64,000 bases of DNA from Rhizobium sp. L51/94 (GTDB lineage: Bacteria > Pseudomonadota > Alphaproteobacteria > Rhizobiales > Rhizobiaceae). The translations under genes were made by a program, and so were the position numbers. The DNA is taken from positions 1 through 64,000 of the forward strand of contig NZ_CP072142.1 in the NCBI RefSeq assembly GCF_019355555.1, read 5' to 3'. Under the pieces are notes generated by a model. The model was not told the DNA's origin and ran no database searches. It was given only the letters and a program-made list of their open reading frames with translations. Numbering within the stretch: position 1 is the first letter of the stretch; each line of letters starts with the position of its first letter. Below, one piece after another: positions 35,675 to 45,133 of this stretch.

Positions 35675-37639
35675 CTATAAAGCCTTGCCTACCAATCTTT
35701 GCCCTTCTACGTGATCGGCGTGCAGGTACGCAAGTTCCGAAGCAGGCATGGGCCGTCCAGTCAGGTAGCCTTGGGCCTGTTCACATCCAAGCCGCCTCAG
35801 CAACTCGAATTGCTCCTCCGTTTCAATGCCTTCCACGATTGTGGTCATGCTCAGGCTGCGGCCTACCCCTATCGCTAGTTCAACGATCGTCAAAGCACTC
35901 GGCGATGTCGTAACGTCGCGGACGAAAGACCGATCGATTTTCATCTTGTCGAAGGGAAAGCTGCTGAGGCTACCAAGCGACGAATAACCGGTACCGAAAT
36001 CGTCCATTGCGATGTGGATCCCGAGCGCCTTTATTTGCCGTAGCGTTTCAAGCGTCTGTTCATTTTTGTCAAGCATCACAGATTCTGTGATTTCCAATTC
36101 CAGCCGGTCGGGGGAAAGCCCAGTCTGGTCGAGGGTGGCCGCAAGCTTTTGGATGAGGTTCACCCCACGAAACTGAACTGGAGAAAGGTTGACGGAAATC
36201 TTGGAGAGGCGTCCCCACGCCGCAGCTTCAACACACGCTGTCTTGAGAACCCACGCCCCCAGTTCGTGGATTAATCCGATCCTCTCAGCGACCGGAATGA
36301 ATAGCGTGGGCGAGACGAAGCCGCGTGTCGGGTGTTTCCATCGCAGCAGCGCCTCATAGCCGCAAATGTCGCGGGTCGCCATTATGACCTGGGGCTGATA
36401 GTAGACCTCCATCTCGCCCTGTTCCAGAGCCCGTGACAAGTCGATCTCAAAGGATTTCGTCTCCTGCAAGCGTACTTGCATCTGAGGATCGAATAGGCAT
36501 GCATGCCCCGCTCCGAGCGCCTTGGCTTCATAGAGGGCAAGATCTGCTTGCTTCAACAGTTCCTCTGTCGTTGACACATCATCCGAAAAAGCAATACCGA
36601 CACATGTATTGATTTTGATTCGCAGTTGATCGATCTGATACGGTTCGGCGATCTTTGTGATTATACTATTGGCGAGATCAAATGCCTTTTCCCGGGTCAA
36701 GCCTGTGGACAATACGGCAAACTCATCCCCACCCAGACGGCAAGCTGTATCGCCGCCATGGCTCAGACGGTTTAACCTCGCCGCGACAGCCTGGAGGAGC
36801 ACGTCACCCATATCGTGCCCGAGCGTATCGTTGACATCCTTGAACCCATCGAGATCAAGAAGAAGAATAGAAGATACTTCGGTATGCGCTGTTGCCCGCC
36901 GTAGCTCCAGGTCTTGTCTGAGCAGGACGCGATTGGGAAGACCGGTGAGTGCATCGTGATGAGCATCGTGTTCAAGACGAAGGTTCTGATTTTGCAGTTC
37001 TTCCGTTGCCTGGCGAAGATCGGTTGCCAATCGCTCCGTGCGGGTGTGCGCGCGACCGAGCAGCCGGTTTTGACGAAGCAGAAAGATCACCAGCACGACG
37101 CCACATAGAATAAGTCCTGACGCAAGTCCGATATGAATGAAATAAAGATGACGCATTTGTGCCTGCGCGTCGTTAAGAAGGGTTGCGCCATACTCGGTTG
37201 CCGCAACGCCAAGCCCCATCAAAGGCGAATCGAGCCTGCCCATCGACTGAAGAGCAGCTTGCACACCTGCCCTGTCCAGATGCTCCAACCGTTCATCCAA
37301 GCTCAGAAGCGTTGCTCTGAACGCCTCGAACACGGCTCTGTTGTGTCGGTCGCCTTCAATGAGAACGCGTAGACTGCCCTGCTGCAGAAGCTGAACACGA
37401 CCAATCGCAATCTCGAGGCGGAGGCGCGCGTCCGCTCTATTTGCATCTGTCATATCTAAAGCATAAGCAGCCAGACTGCGTTCGAGCCTCAAATACTCGA
37501 CAGACGCTTGATTGACGGTCCAAGAATCGTTGTACCGGGTAAATTTTTGCAAACCTGTTTGCTGCGAAGCGATAATGGTGGCGATGTAGCACGTTGCTAC
37601 TATCAGGCCGCAGATGACGGCTCCCAGGATCCATCTCAC
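35675..37639 (-). CDS. Membrane GGDEF-EAL cyclic-di-GMP protein with periplasmic sensor
   Basis: This 654-residue protein has a first membrane helix (residues 3-23), a helical periplasmic domain of about 150 residues, a second helix (about 167-188), a coiled coil, then GGDEF (LGGDEF intact, with DLDGFKDVNDTLGHDMGD) and EAL (YEALLRW, MDDFGTGYSS, VEGIET). It could act either as cyclase or phosphodiesterase. The gene directly upstream encodes a secreted molybdopterin-fold protein, a plausible periplasmic partner for the sensor domain. The stop overlaps a possible start of the methyltransferase gene. Confidence 0.9.
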   Translation of the reverse strand: MRWILGAVICGLIVATCYIATIIASQQTGLQKFTRYNDSWTVNQASVEYLRLERSLAAYALDMTDANRADARLRLEIAIGRVQLLQQGSLRVLIEGDRHNRAVFEAFRATLLSLDERLEHLDRAGVQAALQSMGRLDSPLMGLGVAATEYGATLLNDAQAQMRHLYFIHIGLASGLILCGVVLVIFLLRQNRLLGRAHTRTERLATDLRQATEELQNQNLRLEHDAHHDALTGLPNRVLLRQDLELRRATAHTEVSSILLLDLDGFKDVNDTLGHDMGDVLLQAVAARLNRLSHGGDTACRLGGDEFAVLSTGLTREKAFDLANSIITKIAEPYQIDQLRIKINTCVGIAFSDDVSTTEELLKQADLALYEAKALGAGHACLFDPQMQVRLQETKSFEIDLSRALEQGEMEVYYQPQVIMATRDICGYEALLRWKHPTRGFVSPTLFIPVAERIGLIHELGAWVLKTACVEAAAWGRLSKISVNLSPVQFRGVNLIQKLAATLDQTGLSPDRLELEITESVMLDKNEQTLETLRQIKALGIHIAMDDFGTGYSSLGSLSSFPFDKMKIDRSFVRDVTTSPSALTIVELAIGVGRSLSMTTIVEGIETEEQFELLRRLGCEQAQGYLTGRPMPASELAYLHADHVEGQRLVGKAL

Positions 37640-37648
37640 GCTTAATCT

Positions 37649-38155
37649 CTATTCGACTCTAAGCTTGGCGACCTGCCAGGCCGACCGTGTGTAATAAAGC
37701 TGGTTTTGCAGTTGAGAATCACTGTCGTAGGGATACACGATAAACAATGGCCCCTTGTCTCGAATCGCCATGTATTTTCCATCTCGTTTCAGGGCGAGAA
37801 TGACATGATATTTTTTAAAGTCTTCGAGCGGAATTACGCAGCTATAGTCATTAAGTGCGATTGCAGTTACAGTCGATCCTTTGGCGCCGACAAGGGTCAT
37901 CAGCTTTTGGAGTGACACTCCTTCGAAGCGAACTTTGCCATCATACCAAGGCGTTGACGTTTCGACAGTTTCTAGGCCCAGCGTTTCAAGCATATCGCGG
38001 TCGAATTGAGCATCCAGCCCTGCATTTGTGTTTTCGATGTTTCCGGAGATGGTCAGGATCGTTTCGTTCTTTGCCTCTGGAATGGATCCTGCGTTTGCGC
38101 TGGAAAACCAGATGAACGTTAAAGTCACACAGGCTATGACACGGGCGAGGTTCAT
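37649..38155 (-). CDS. Secreted protein with oxidoreductase molybdopterin-binding fold
   Basis: This 168-residue exported protein has a Sec signal (MNLARVIACVTLTFIWFSSANA) and one domain similar to the sulfite-oxidase-type molybdopterin-binding fold: LTISGNIENTNAGLDAQFD, the TPWYDGKVRFEGVSLQKLM region, and a late PLFIVYPYD. Free-standing small versions of this fold often lack the cofactor cysteine; the Cys in LNDYSCVIPL is not at the usual position, so it may be a binding protein rather than an enzyme. ATG 38155 has GGAG 7 bases upstream. It heads an operon with a membrane GGDEF-EAL protein and an FkbM methyltransferase. I infer that it modulates the sensor domain. Confidence 0.75.
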   Translation of the reverse strand: MNLARVIACVTLTFIWFSSANAGSIPEAKNETILTISGNIENTNAGLDAQFDRDMLETLGLETVETSTPWYDGKVRFEGVSLQKLMTLVGAKGSTVTAIALNDYSCVIPLEDFKKYHVILALKRDGKYMAIRDKGPLFIVYPYDSDSQLQNQLYYTRSAWQVAKLRVE

Positions 38156-38774
38156 TATTCTTCTCCAGACGCAACAATTTGACAAATACAAGGCATTGCC
38201 TAATTTTCGGTGACGATAAGAACGCCTTTTCAGCGTTTGTACCCGACGGCGAGCAACTATTTTTGGTATCAGATGAACGCCGTTGTCCTTGGTCGCTTTT
38301 TCGGCCAAACGAGGTTGTCTAAAAACACGGAGGCGCCTTTAATTCTGTCTAAGATAGATCGGAGTTTTGGATATAGAGCTCGCTCTTTCGCTCCAATAGG
38401 AAGGACACAGCGTAGAGACGCGGAAGACACCTGCAAAATTGGCGATGGCAGCGGCTTTCCATGTTTGATGTTCAAGAACTTTCATCGCTTAAATGCACAG
38501 AATTCCTTGACCTAGCGTGCGTATCGAACGGCATTTCGTACTGTTGCACGATATAGGCCGGGACGACAAACGCGGTGGAATCGCTGAGCTTGGTATGTGC
38601 CACCTGCAACTTTGTTCGCTCATTGCCAATCATCACCCGGCTTACCTGCCACATACACACAAGCTGCATACCGCATGAATTGCTCTCCAAACCTGTTGTT
38701 CTTGTAATTATCATCAGTATATTAGGAATGATTTTACGCGAAGCTGCCATCTTCATCTAAAAAATGAGGATGCC
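38156..38774. other. Intergenic region between divergent c-di-GMP genes
   Basis: About 620 bases. A minus-strand frame at 38472-38756 (MKMAASRKIIPNILM start) has no convincing ribosome site or family match and is not called. Promoters of the two flanking units must lie here, but I see no strong consensus site. Confidence 0.4.
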
Positions 38775-40694
38775 ATGCTTAGCTATATGCGGTTATTTCG
38801 TTGGCTCACCTTGCGCGAAGAGCAGCCCGAGCTAGCGATCGCCCAATGCCGCGAGCTCCAGGGCCAAATTCCTCTGCTTTATGCTCTGCTAAGCTTGAAC
38901 GCAGTTGCGGTCGCCTACACTCATCTTGACGTTGCCCCTGCCTGGATGACCGTATGGATTCCGCTGGTTCTAGTATCCGCCAGCATTCTGCGCCTTATTG
39001 CTTGGCTGAAAAAGCCTGATGCGCCTATAAATGGGGCCGAAGCAATCCGGACGCTCAGAAGGACCACAGTCCTTGGCGGTGTAATGGCCTCGGTCTACAT
39101 CTCCTGGTCTTTGGGATTGGGCAGCTACGGGGGTGACCACCAACAGGCACACGTTGCGATCTTTATCGCAATTACTGTCATTGGATGTATCTTTTGCCTG
39201 ATCCACCTTCCCCAGGCAGCTCTGGCCGTGACTGCCATCGTGACTATTCCCTATCTCATTTATTATTTTTCGCTTGGCGATGCGGTGTACATCGCCATCG
39301 CCCTGAATATCCTGCTTGTGACCATCGTGATGATCCGTGTCCTTCTTAACAGTCATCGCGGCTTCGTTCGACTGGTCCGCTCGGAGGCCGAGACGCAACG
39401 GTTAAACCGTGAGGTGACGGTTCTCGCGCATACGGATCCCCTTACTCGACTTCCAAACCGTCGGCTGTTCTTCTCGGAGTTGTCGGGCCGTATCGGACTG
39501 GATGGTAAAAAGGGCGGCAGGATCTGCGTGGGAATTATTGATCTTGACCGCTTCAAAGCGGTCAACGACACCTATGGCCACATCGTCGGAGACCAGTTGC
39601 TCGAAGCCGCCGGAGAGCGGCTTCGGGTGGCTTTCGGATCTGAAGCAATGGTGGCACGTCTTGGAGGCGATGAATTCGCTTTCTTTCTGGGAATGGACGG
39701 AGAAGCGGCGACGGTATTTGCGAACCGGATGTGCGCAGCTCTTTTGGTGCCTTTCAAGCTTGGCGATATCGTCATCTCTATCGGAGCATCTTGTGGTCTT
39801 TCTACGTCGACGTCCGAGGTCGTCAGCGCCATGACACTCTACGACCAAGCTGATTATGCCCTCTACAGAGCGAAGAGCGAGCAACGCGGTTTTGCCGTGC
39901 TCTATTCAAGCGAGCACGAGCGGCTCATTCGGTCGGACCGCGCCGTGGAAGCGGCACTGCAGGCCGCCGATCTCGAGACCGAAATGGAGCTCGACCTTCA
40001 GCCAATCGTCAGTGGGCCGAATTTCGAGATGAGGGCAGTGGAGGCGCTTGCCAGGTGGACCAGTCCCACCCTTGGCCGTATCCCCCCTGATATCTTCATC
40101 CCACTTGCCGAGCGGGCGGGCATCATCCACCGGCTAACCTTGACACTCCTGCGCAAGGCGCTCGCGCATCTCACACGGCTACCCGCCGGAATAACGTTAT
40201 CGTTCAACCTGTCTGCCCATGACCTCACGTCCTCGGAGACCGTGGTTGGCATCATCGCATTGATTCTCGAAGCTGGCACTGAACCCTCCCGCATCACCAT
40301 GGAACTGACGGAAACCGCCGTCATGCGTGACTTCGATGCTGCAGAGCAATCAATCCGCCTTCTTCGCGGCCTCGGCATCAAAATCGCGCTCGACGACTTC
40401 GGTACGGGTCAATCCAGCCTGAGCTATCTTCACAGGCTGCCGATCGATAAGGTGAAGATCGACCGAAGCTTCGTGATTGGGACAGCGAGCGAGTCGGGAT
40501 GCGAAATACTGGCGGCGGTCGTTGCGCTATGCCGATCGATGAAGATGCTATGTATCGCGGAAGGTGTCGAAGACACTCGCCAGCTTGACATCCTGCGGGG
40601 CATCGGGTGCGATACATTTCAAGGCTATTTATTCGCCAGGCCGATGGCGATCGATAGCCTCATGGAATGGATGACGTTGCGCGTCGCAGCGTAA
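38775..40694 (+). CDS. Membrane GGDEF-EAL cyclic-di-GMP protein
   Basis: This 639-residue protein has six or so hydrophobic segments in residues about 30-195 (an MASE-like membrane sensor), then GGDEF (DPLTRLPNRRLFF, IDLDRFKAVNDTYGH, RLGGDEFAFF) and EAL (VEALARW, ALDDFGTGQSSLSYL, AEGVED). Catalytic motifs are present in both domains; the GTGYS loop of many EALs is GTGQS here. Single gene, divergent from the operon at 34959-38155. One of three dual proteins in the cluster. Confidence 0.92.
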   Translation: MLSYMRLFRWLTLREEQPELAIAQCRELQGQIPLLYALLSLNAVAVAYTHLDVAPAWMTVWIPLVLVSASILRLIAWLKKPDAPINGAEAIRTLRRTTVLGGVMASVYISWSLGLGSYGGDHQQAHVAIFIAITVIGCIFCLIHLPQAALAVTAIVTIPYLIYYFSLGDAVYIAIALNILLVTIVMIRVLLNSHRGFVRLVRSEAETQRLNREVTVLAHTDPLTRLPNRRLFFSELSGRIGLDGKKGGRICVGIIDLDRFKAVNDTYGHIVGDQLLEAAGERLRVAFGSEAMVARLGGDEFAFFLGMDGEAATVFANRMCAALLVPFKLGDIVISIGASCGLSTSTSEVVSAMTLYDQADYALYRAKSEQRGFAVLYSSEHERLIRSDRAVEAALQAADLETEMELDLQPIVSGPNFEMRAVEALARWTSPTLGRIPPDIFIPLAERAGIIHRLTLTLLRKALAHLTRLPAGITLSFNLSAHDLTSSETVVGIIALILEAGTEPSRITMELTETAVMRDFDAAEQSIRLLRGLGIKIALDDFGTGQSSLSYLHRLPIDKVKIDRSFVIGTASESGCEILAAVVALCRSMKMLCIAEGVEDTRQLDILRGIGCDTFQGYLFARPMAIDSLMEWMTLRVAA

Positions 40695-40844
40695 ATTTTC
40701 CCCGCTTTGGTCTCAGCTAGACAGGCTTTTGGATGCGAGCTGTGTCGCTTCCCCTACCCTACTCTTGAGCAATAGGGACGATCTTGGTCGTGACGAAAAG
40801 TGAATCAGGCTCCGATCTTCCCACTTTTCCAAAAGTCCACGCGG

Positions 40845-40990
40845 TTTGATCTCCTTCCCGGCCGGTTTTGGTTCCGCATAGAACCAGGCCGCGTCTACAT
40901 TTTTCTGACCGTCGACCTCTAACGTATAGTAGCTTACTTGGCCTTTCCAAAGCACAGCTCGACTTGGTGTCGGGGGGCCCCAAGGCCGAA
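40845..40990 (-). pseudogene. DUF427 domain remnant
   Basis: The minus strand reads TPSRAVLWKGQVSYYTLEV and then NVDAAWFYAEPKPAGKEIK, matching the central and C-terminal part of DUF427 proteins (W-K-G-x-A-x-Y-y and A-A-W-x-Y-p-e-P). The N-terminal half is missing and the C-terminal end degenerates. It is a decayed gene in the gap between a GGDEF-EAL gene and kdgT. Confidence 0.6.
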
Positions 40991-41384
40991 AAAGAAGATC
41001 TCGGAAGAGGCACCCGTCGTGGGAGAGCCGGTATAGAGGCTCGCCGCGCTACCGTAGATCGATGAAGGGTTCACCGAAATTGGAAGCATTCGCCGAGGAC
41101 CGCAGGTTCAGCTTTTCTTGCGCGATCGGCGCTTCCACTTTGCGGCCAGAGCCTCGACGTTTTTTCTCGTTCATCGTGGCCAAAACCACCAATACGCCAC
41201 ACTTGAACTTGACGAGGGCAAAGTGACGACAATCGCGAGCGCTCAAAGACTTGGGACAGATGCGTTATAATGCTGAATCCGAAAGAAAAAATTCTGCAAC
41301 CGCCGAACCTCAGATCGAATTTGATGCAATGATGGTCTTCGCACCCTGGTTGGATCTCACTGACTGGTAGAGGGGCTTTAAAAA

Positions 41385-41396
41385 GTAGTGTACTAC
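41385..41396. promoter_or_regulatory. Palindromic operator upstream of kdgT
   Basis: GTAGT-GT-ACTAC, perfect five-base arms, lies about 95 bases before the kdgT start. The form resembles sites of GntR-family sugar-acid regulators such as DgoR. No regulator gene is adjacent. Confidence 0.45.
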
Positions 41397-41490
41397 CGAA
41401 TTGACTCGGATCGCGCGGGAGGAGACTGCGCGACAGGTCGCGCTACTAAAATCGGGCCGGGGCGAGCAGCGCCTGCTGGGAGGAGATGAA

Positions 41491-42549
41491 ATGAAGATCA
41501 AAGACGCGGTTGACCGCATACCCGGCGGTCTGATGCTCGTGCCCCTGCTGCTGGGCGCGGTATGCAAAACCTTTGCGCCCGAGGCAGCCGGCTATTTCAA
41601 GGGCTTTACGCAAGGCATCATGACCGGTGTCATCCCGATTCTGGCGGTCTGGTTCTTCTGCATGGGGGCATCGATCAAATTAAGCTCGACCGGAACGGTC
41701 TTGCGCAAGTCGGGCACGATCGTGCTGACCAAATTCGTTGCCGCGGCGATCGTCACCTTCATCGCATCCCTGATTCTTCCCCCCGAGGGTATTCAGAGCG
41801 GCATATTTGCGGGACTGTCCGTGCTTGCCATTGTTTGCGCCATGGATATGACCAATGGCGGTCTCTATGCCTCGTTGATGCAGACCTACGGTACCAAGGA
41901 AGAAGCAGGAGCCTTCGTCTTGACGTCCATCGAATCCGGACCGCTCATGAGCATGATCATTCTCGGTGCATCCGGCGTCGCACACTTTGAGCCGCAGATA
42001 TTTATCGGTGCCATCTTGCCGTTTGTCGTCGGTTTCGCTTTGGGCAATCTGGATGCAAAGCTCAGGGTGCTGTTTGCGCCGGGCAGCGTCTTGATGATTC
42101 CGTTTTTTGCCTTTGCTCTGGGCAACACCATTGATTTGCACACCCTGCTGTCGCCACTAGCCGGCCTCGGTATCGCTCTCGCGCTCGCCGTCATTGTCCT
42201 AACCGGGATCCCGCTTATCCTCGCAGATAAATATTTAGGGGGTGGAAACGGCACCGCCGGCCTTGCTGCCTCTTCCACTGCCGGTGCTGCCGCAGCCAAC
42301 CCGATCGCAATCGTCGCCGTCGCGCCGCAATTTGCGCCGGCTGCGCCAAGCGCGACTGCACTTGTTGCGATCTGCATTATCGTGACGTCCATCGTCGTGC
42401 CAATTCTAACCGGCTTCTGGTTTAAGAAGTTCGGCAACAATGCGGAAGCTGCAAACCGCGGCGTCGACGAAGTTGCAGCCAAACACCTTGACTCGCGGAT
42501 TGATCCGGTCGGTAACCGAGACCAGCCTTGCGTCTTGCCGGCAGACTAA
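41491..42549 (+). CDS. kdgT: 2-keto-3-deoxygluconate permease (KdgT family)
   Basis: This 352-residue inner-membrane carrier takes up 2-keto-3-deoxygluconate with protons. It starts MKIKDAVDRIPGGLMLVPLL, has about ten hydrophobic segments, and shows family motifs GVIPILAVWFFCMGASI, MDMTNGGLYASLM, SIESGPLMSMIILGASG and AANPIAIVAVAPQFAP. A strong GGAGGAG lies just upstream of ATG 41491, so the longer upstream frame is not used. It stands alone; the sugar-acid dehydratase of the same broad pathway is 38 kb away at 1920. A palindrome upstream suggests sugar-acid control. Confidence 0.92.
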   Translation: MKIKDAVDRIPGGLMLVPLLLGAVCKTFAPEAAGYFKGFTQGIMTGVIPILAVWFFCMGASIKLSSTGTVLRKSGTIVLTKFVAAAIVTFIASLILPPEGIQSGIFAGLSVLAIVCAMDMTNGGLYASLMQTYGTKEEAGAFVLTSIESGPLMSMIILGASGVAHFEPQIFIGAILPFVVGFALGNLDAKLRVLFAPGSVLMIPFFAFALGNTIDLHTLLSPLAGLGIALALAVIVLTGIPLILADKYLGGGNGTAGLAASSTAGAAAANPIAIVAVAPQFAPAAPSATALVAICIIVTSIVVPILTGFWFKKFGNNAEAANRGVDEVAAKHLDSRIDPVGNRDQPCVLPAD

Positions 42550-42681
42550 AGCATAAGCGTCAGATGTCGGCGTTTCATTTGTCTGTATGTCATTATAGAC
42601 GGAAACTTGCTCGCGTAGTGTAACTTGGACGCCCGGGACCACTCCTTGGCGGCTAAGACGCCAGTCCTTTGAAGAGTTTGA

Positions 42682-43002
42682 CTATCCCGTCCTGCGACCG
42701 CTCCGGTCGAACGATATGTCTTCGCTGAGTGGTAGATAAGCCGGGCTGGCCTCGATTAACATGTCGATATCGACAAGCACTTTTACTTCGTGCCCTACCG
42801 TTTTGCCCGTGAGCAGGTTGGAGCATGGATCACTGCCTACAGACTCGAGATATTCTAAAAGGGCGAACGGATGGCAGCCCAAAGGCGCTCGAGTGGTAAC
42901 GGCCAGCACACGACGACACCGGTGCACAGGCACCATTGACCTCCCCAACGACGTGCCGTCTTCGAGGTTTGAGGCTGACATCTGCGAAGAGAGGGGTGAC
43001 AT
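42682..43002 (-). CDS. Possible hypothetical protein
   Basis: This 106-residue frame begins MSPLSSQMSASNLEDG, with AGGAGA almost touching the ATG, so the second methionine (42981) may be used. The middle reads VTTRAPLGCHPFALLEYLES, and the end is acidic and then basic. I recognise no family, and the opposite strand is also open here, so the call is weak. It is the only candidate in the 500 bases between kdgT and the glycosyltransferase. Confidence 0.3.
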   Translation of the reverse strand: MSPLSSQMSASNLEDGTSLGRSMVPVHRCRRVLAVTTRAPLGCHPFALLEYLESVGSDPCSNLLTGKTVGHEVKVLVDIDMLIEASPAYLPLSEDISFDRSGRRTG

Positions 43003-43066
43003 TCTCCTAAGCTGGGACTACCTACCCGTATGAATAGATAGGTCGATATTTGCAAGGCAGAGGCAA

Positions 43067-43936
43067 TTGGTTACGTCATTGGAAAAAAGTCATGGTGCCA
43101 TTTTTCAGTTCAGAGCACGCAGGATAGTTAGGAAGGCGCTCCGCTTGCCGAATTATGGAGCCACAGGCTTCTCAAGATTTAGAGACGCCGTAGACGGCGA
43201 CCTACCCGACCCTGCGATAGGCAAGGACGTGATCCTTGCAGCCTGCGACGGCAATTACTTCAATTTATTCGCAGTCGATTTAATTGGATCAATGGAAAGG
43301 TTGGGCGTACGCCAGGCTCTTCATATCCATCTCCTCGAGCCCCCTAAAAGCGTCATTGCGGCTGCGGAAAAGCTGCGGGCAAGCCTCAAATGGGTCAGAC
43401 TGACTGTGACGATAGACCGTTGCGAACTGGCTGCAGGCCTGCAACATCGCCAAGTCTACTACACAGCGGCTCGGTTTTTGGTTGCCCCCTTAATTCTTGA
43501 TAGAGGAATTGAGAGGCTTCTGGTGATAGACGTTGATGCGGTGATGAACAAGTCTCCATGGGATATGTTCACCTCTTCCTCGAGACTATGCGACGGTGGC
43601 TTTATTTTCCGCCGTGAGAAGAAGAGACCTTGGTACCGAGTGCTGGCATCTGCCGTTTTCTACAGCGCGGACGCTGGCTCTCGCCGCCTGGCTTCGGCCA
43701 TCGCTCGCAGCCTCACGTCCACTCTGCTTCTGAAGCCTTCGTATCATATCGATCAGCTCATTCCCTATTACGCCTGCTCGTTTGCGCCTGACTATAACGA
43801 GGCGTTCAAAGTCTTTGATATGCCCCCTGAAGTTATGGGCTACAACTACGAGGCCGAGGCATCTTTCTGGACGGTCAAAGGCAAGTCTGACATCGAGAAG
43901 TTTATTTCAGAGAAGAAAGTGCTGCTAGACACCTAA
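43067..43936 (+). CDS. GT-A fold glycosyltransferase-like protein (family 8-like)
   Basis: This 289-residue protein has a GT-A fold pattern: KDVILAACDGNYFNLFAVDLIGSM near residue 52, then RLLVIDVDAVMNKSPWDMF with a D-x-D metal motif (IDVDA), typical of family 8 or related retaining transferases. TTG start with AGAGG about 6 bases upstream; no ATG is available in frame. No membrane segments. It is a single gene with no glycan genes beside it. Donor and acceptor unknown. Confidence 0.65.
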   Translation: MVTSLEKSHGAIFQFRARRIVRKALRLPNYGATGFSRFRDAVDGDLPDPAIGKDVILAACDGNYFNLFAVDLIGSMERLGVRQALHIHLLEPPKSVIAAAEKLRASLKWVRLTVTIDRCELAAGLQHRQVYYTAARFLVAPLILDRGIERLLVIDVDAVMNKSPWDMFTSSSRLCDGGFIFRREKKRPWYRVLASAVFYSADAGSRRLASAIARSLTSTLLLKPSYHIDQLIPYYACSFAPDYNEAFKVFDMPPEVMGYNYEAEASFWTVKGKSDIEKFISEKKVLLDT

Positions 43937-44173
43937 GAGTGGCTTTTCATGCTTTCCGGAGATCGATAACAGTGTCTGGATCTGGCGCTGTCCTTGCGTG
44001 TAAAATCCATGGCTACCTGTTGCTCATAATCTGGCTTCATCGAGCACGAGACCAGAGCTTTTAAAGCCTCAGGAATAGACATCATTGACGCTTGGACGGG
44101 CTGATCAGCACCTTTTACTTAGGCGAGAAAAGCTGTATTTCCAGTCGCAACACAGTTTCACGAGCGGCTTCCC

Positions 44174-44803
44174 ATGGTCATTCACGCCTATCTGCAAGCA
44201 AGCACCACGGATGAGGATGCAAAGCGCGCCTGCAAACGACTGACGGAATTTGCATCCCGAAAAAAATGGAAGATAGCATCCACATCCATCGAGAATGGAA
44301 GTGGGGTGTCACATCAGCGGCCCGAGCTCTTCCGACTTTTGTCAGGTTGCGAGCCGGGCGACATTCTTCTTATCGGCGAAATCGATAGTCTCACGCGCTT
44401 AAACATGGGGGTATGGGATCGTTTGCGTGCCGAGATTACTGCCCGTGACGTGCTGATCGTGTCTGCCGACCTGCCGACCTCTTGGAAGATGGTGTCGACA
44501 GCGCGGGACGAAATGCACGGACTGGTAGTCCACGCTATCAACAGCACTGTTCTGGATGCTCTGGCCACGACCGCCCGCACGAGGCATGAACATAGGCGGT
44601 TGCGGCAGCAGCAGGGCATTGCGAATGCAAAGACTGCAGGACGATACCCTGGCAGGCCCGAAAACACTCGCAGGAACGAGGAAATCATGGCGATGCTTCG
44701 GGGTGGCAAGAGCTGGGAAAGCATCCGCCACAAGACCCACTGTTCGAATTCGACGATCGCGCGCATGGCAAAACGCATCAAAGCCAAGGAACAGGCAGAA
44801 TAG
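44174..44803 (+). CDS. Serine recombinase (resolvase) homologue with altered catalytic residues
   Basis: This 209-residue member of the resolvase/invertase family has an N-terminal catalytic domain, a long helix and a C-terminal helix-turn-helix (GGKSWESIRHKTHCSNSTIARMAKR). The nucleophile Ser10 is present in HAYLQAST, but Arg8 of the canonical Y-x-R-x-S is Gln, and the D-R-x-x-R motif reads DSLTR, so the second active-site arginine is Ser. Both changes would weaken strand exchange. It is otherwise full length and in frame. It could be a DNA-binding relic or a regulator. No res site or transposon ends were found nearby. Confidence 0.85.
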   Translation: MVIHAYLQASTTDEDAKRACKRLTEFASRKKWKIASTSIENGSGVSHQRPELFRLLSGCEPGDILLIGEIDSLTRLNMGVWDRLRAEITARDVLIVSADLPTSWKMVSTARDEMHGLVVHAINSTVLDALATTARTRHEHRRLRQQQGIANAKTAGRYPGRPENTRRNEEIMAMLRGGKSWESIRHKTHCSNSTIARMAKRIKAKEQAE

Positions 44804-45133
44804 ACCGCAACTGCGATCCCGGTCCGGTTGCTAGATCACACGCTCAATCGTCACGTCGCCAGCCAGGCAGAGCGTGGATGGCATCTCGCACAACTGCTCG
44901 AGACCATTCGGGGTGACCGCCGGCCTCCCCTGGAATGTTCGTCCGAAATACGTTCAACCGGCCAGGCGCTAGGGGGGCAAATCCACTGCCCAGCGGGTGT
45001 TGTCAATGAGCGCGACAGCGCCTAGGTTGTGGTCGTGGCGTGCACGCCCGCTGGGCCTAACGCGGCGTGTGGACGCTGCTTCAAGCTCTTCTCGATTTGC
45101 GGAGATCAGCATGCCCAGTCAGGAGAGTTTGCC
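44804..45133. other. Intergenic, nothing recognised
   Basis: About 330 bases between the recombinase homologue and the small gene at 45134. No frame with a good start or family match, no inverted repeats of note. Confidence 0.4.

Noticed and set aside
38472..38756. Minus-strand 94-codon frame between the two c-di-GMP units
   Set aside because: No convincing ribosome site, no recognised family, and odd composition for this genome.
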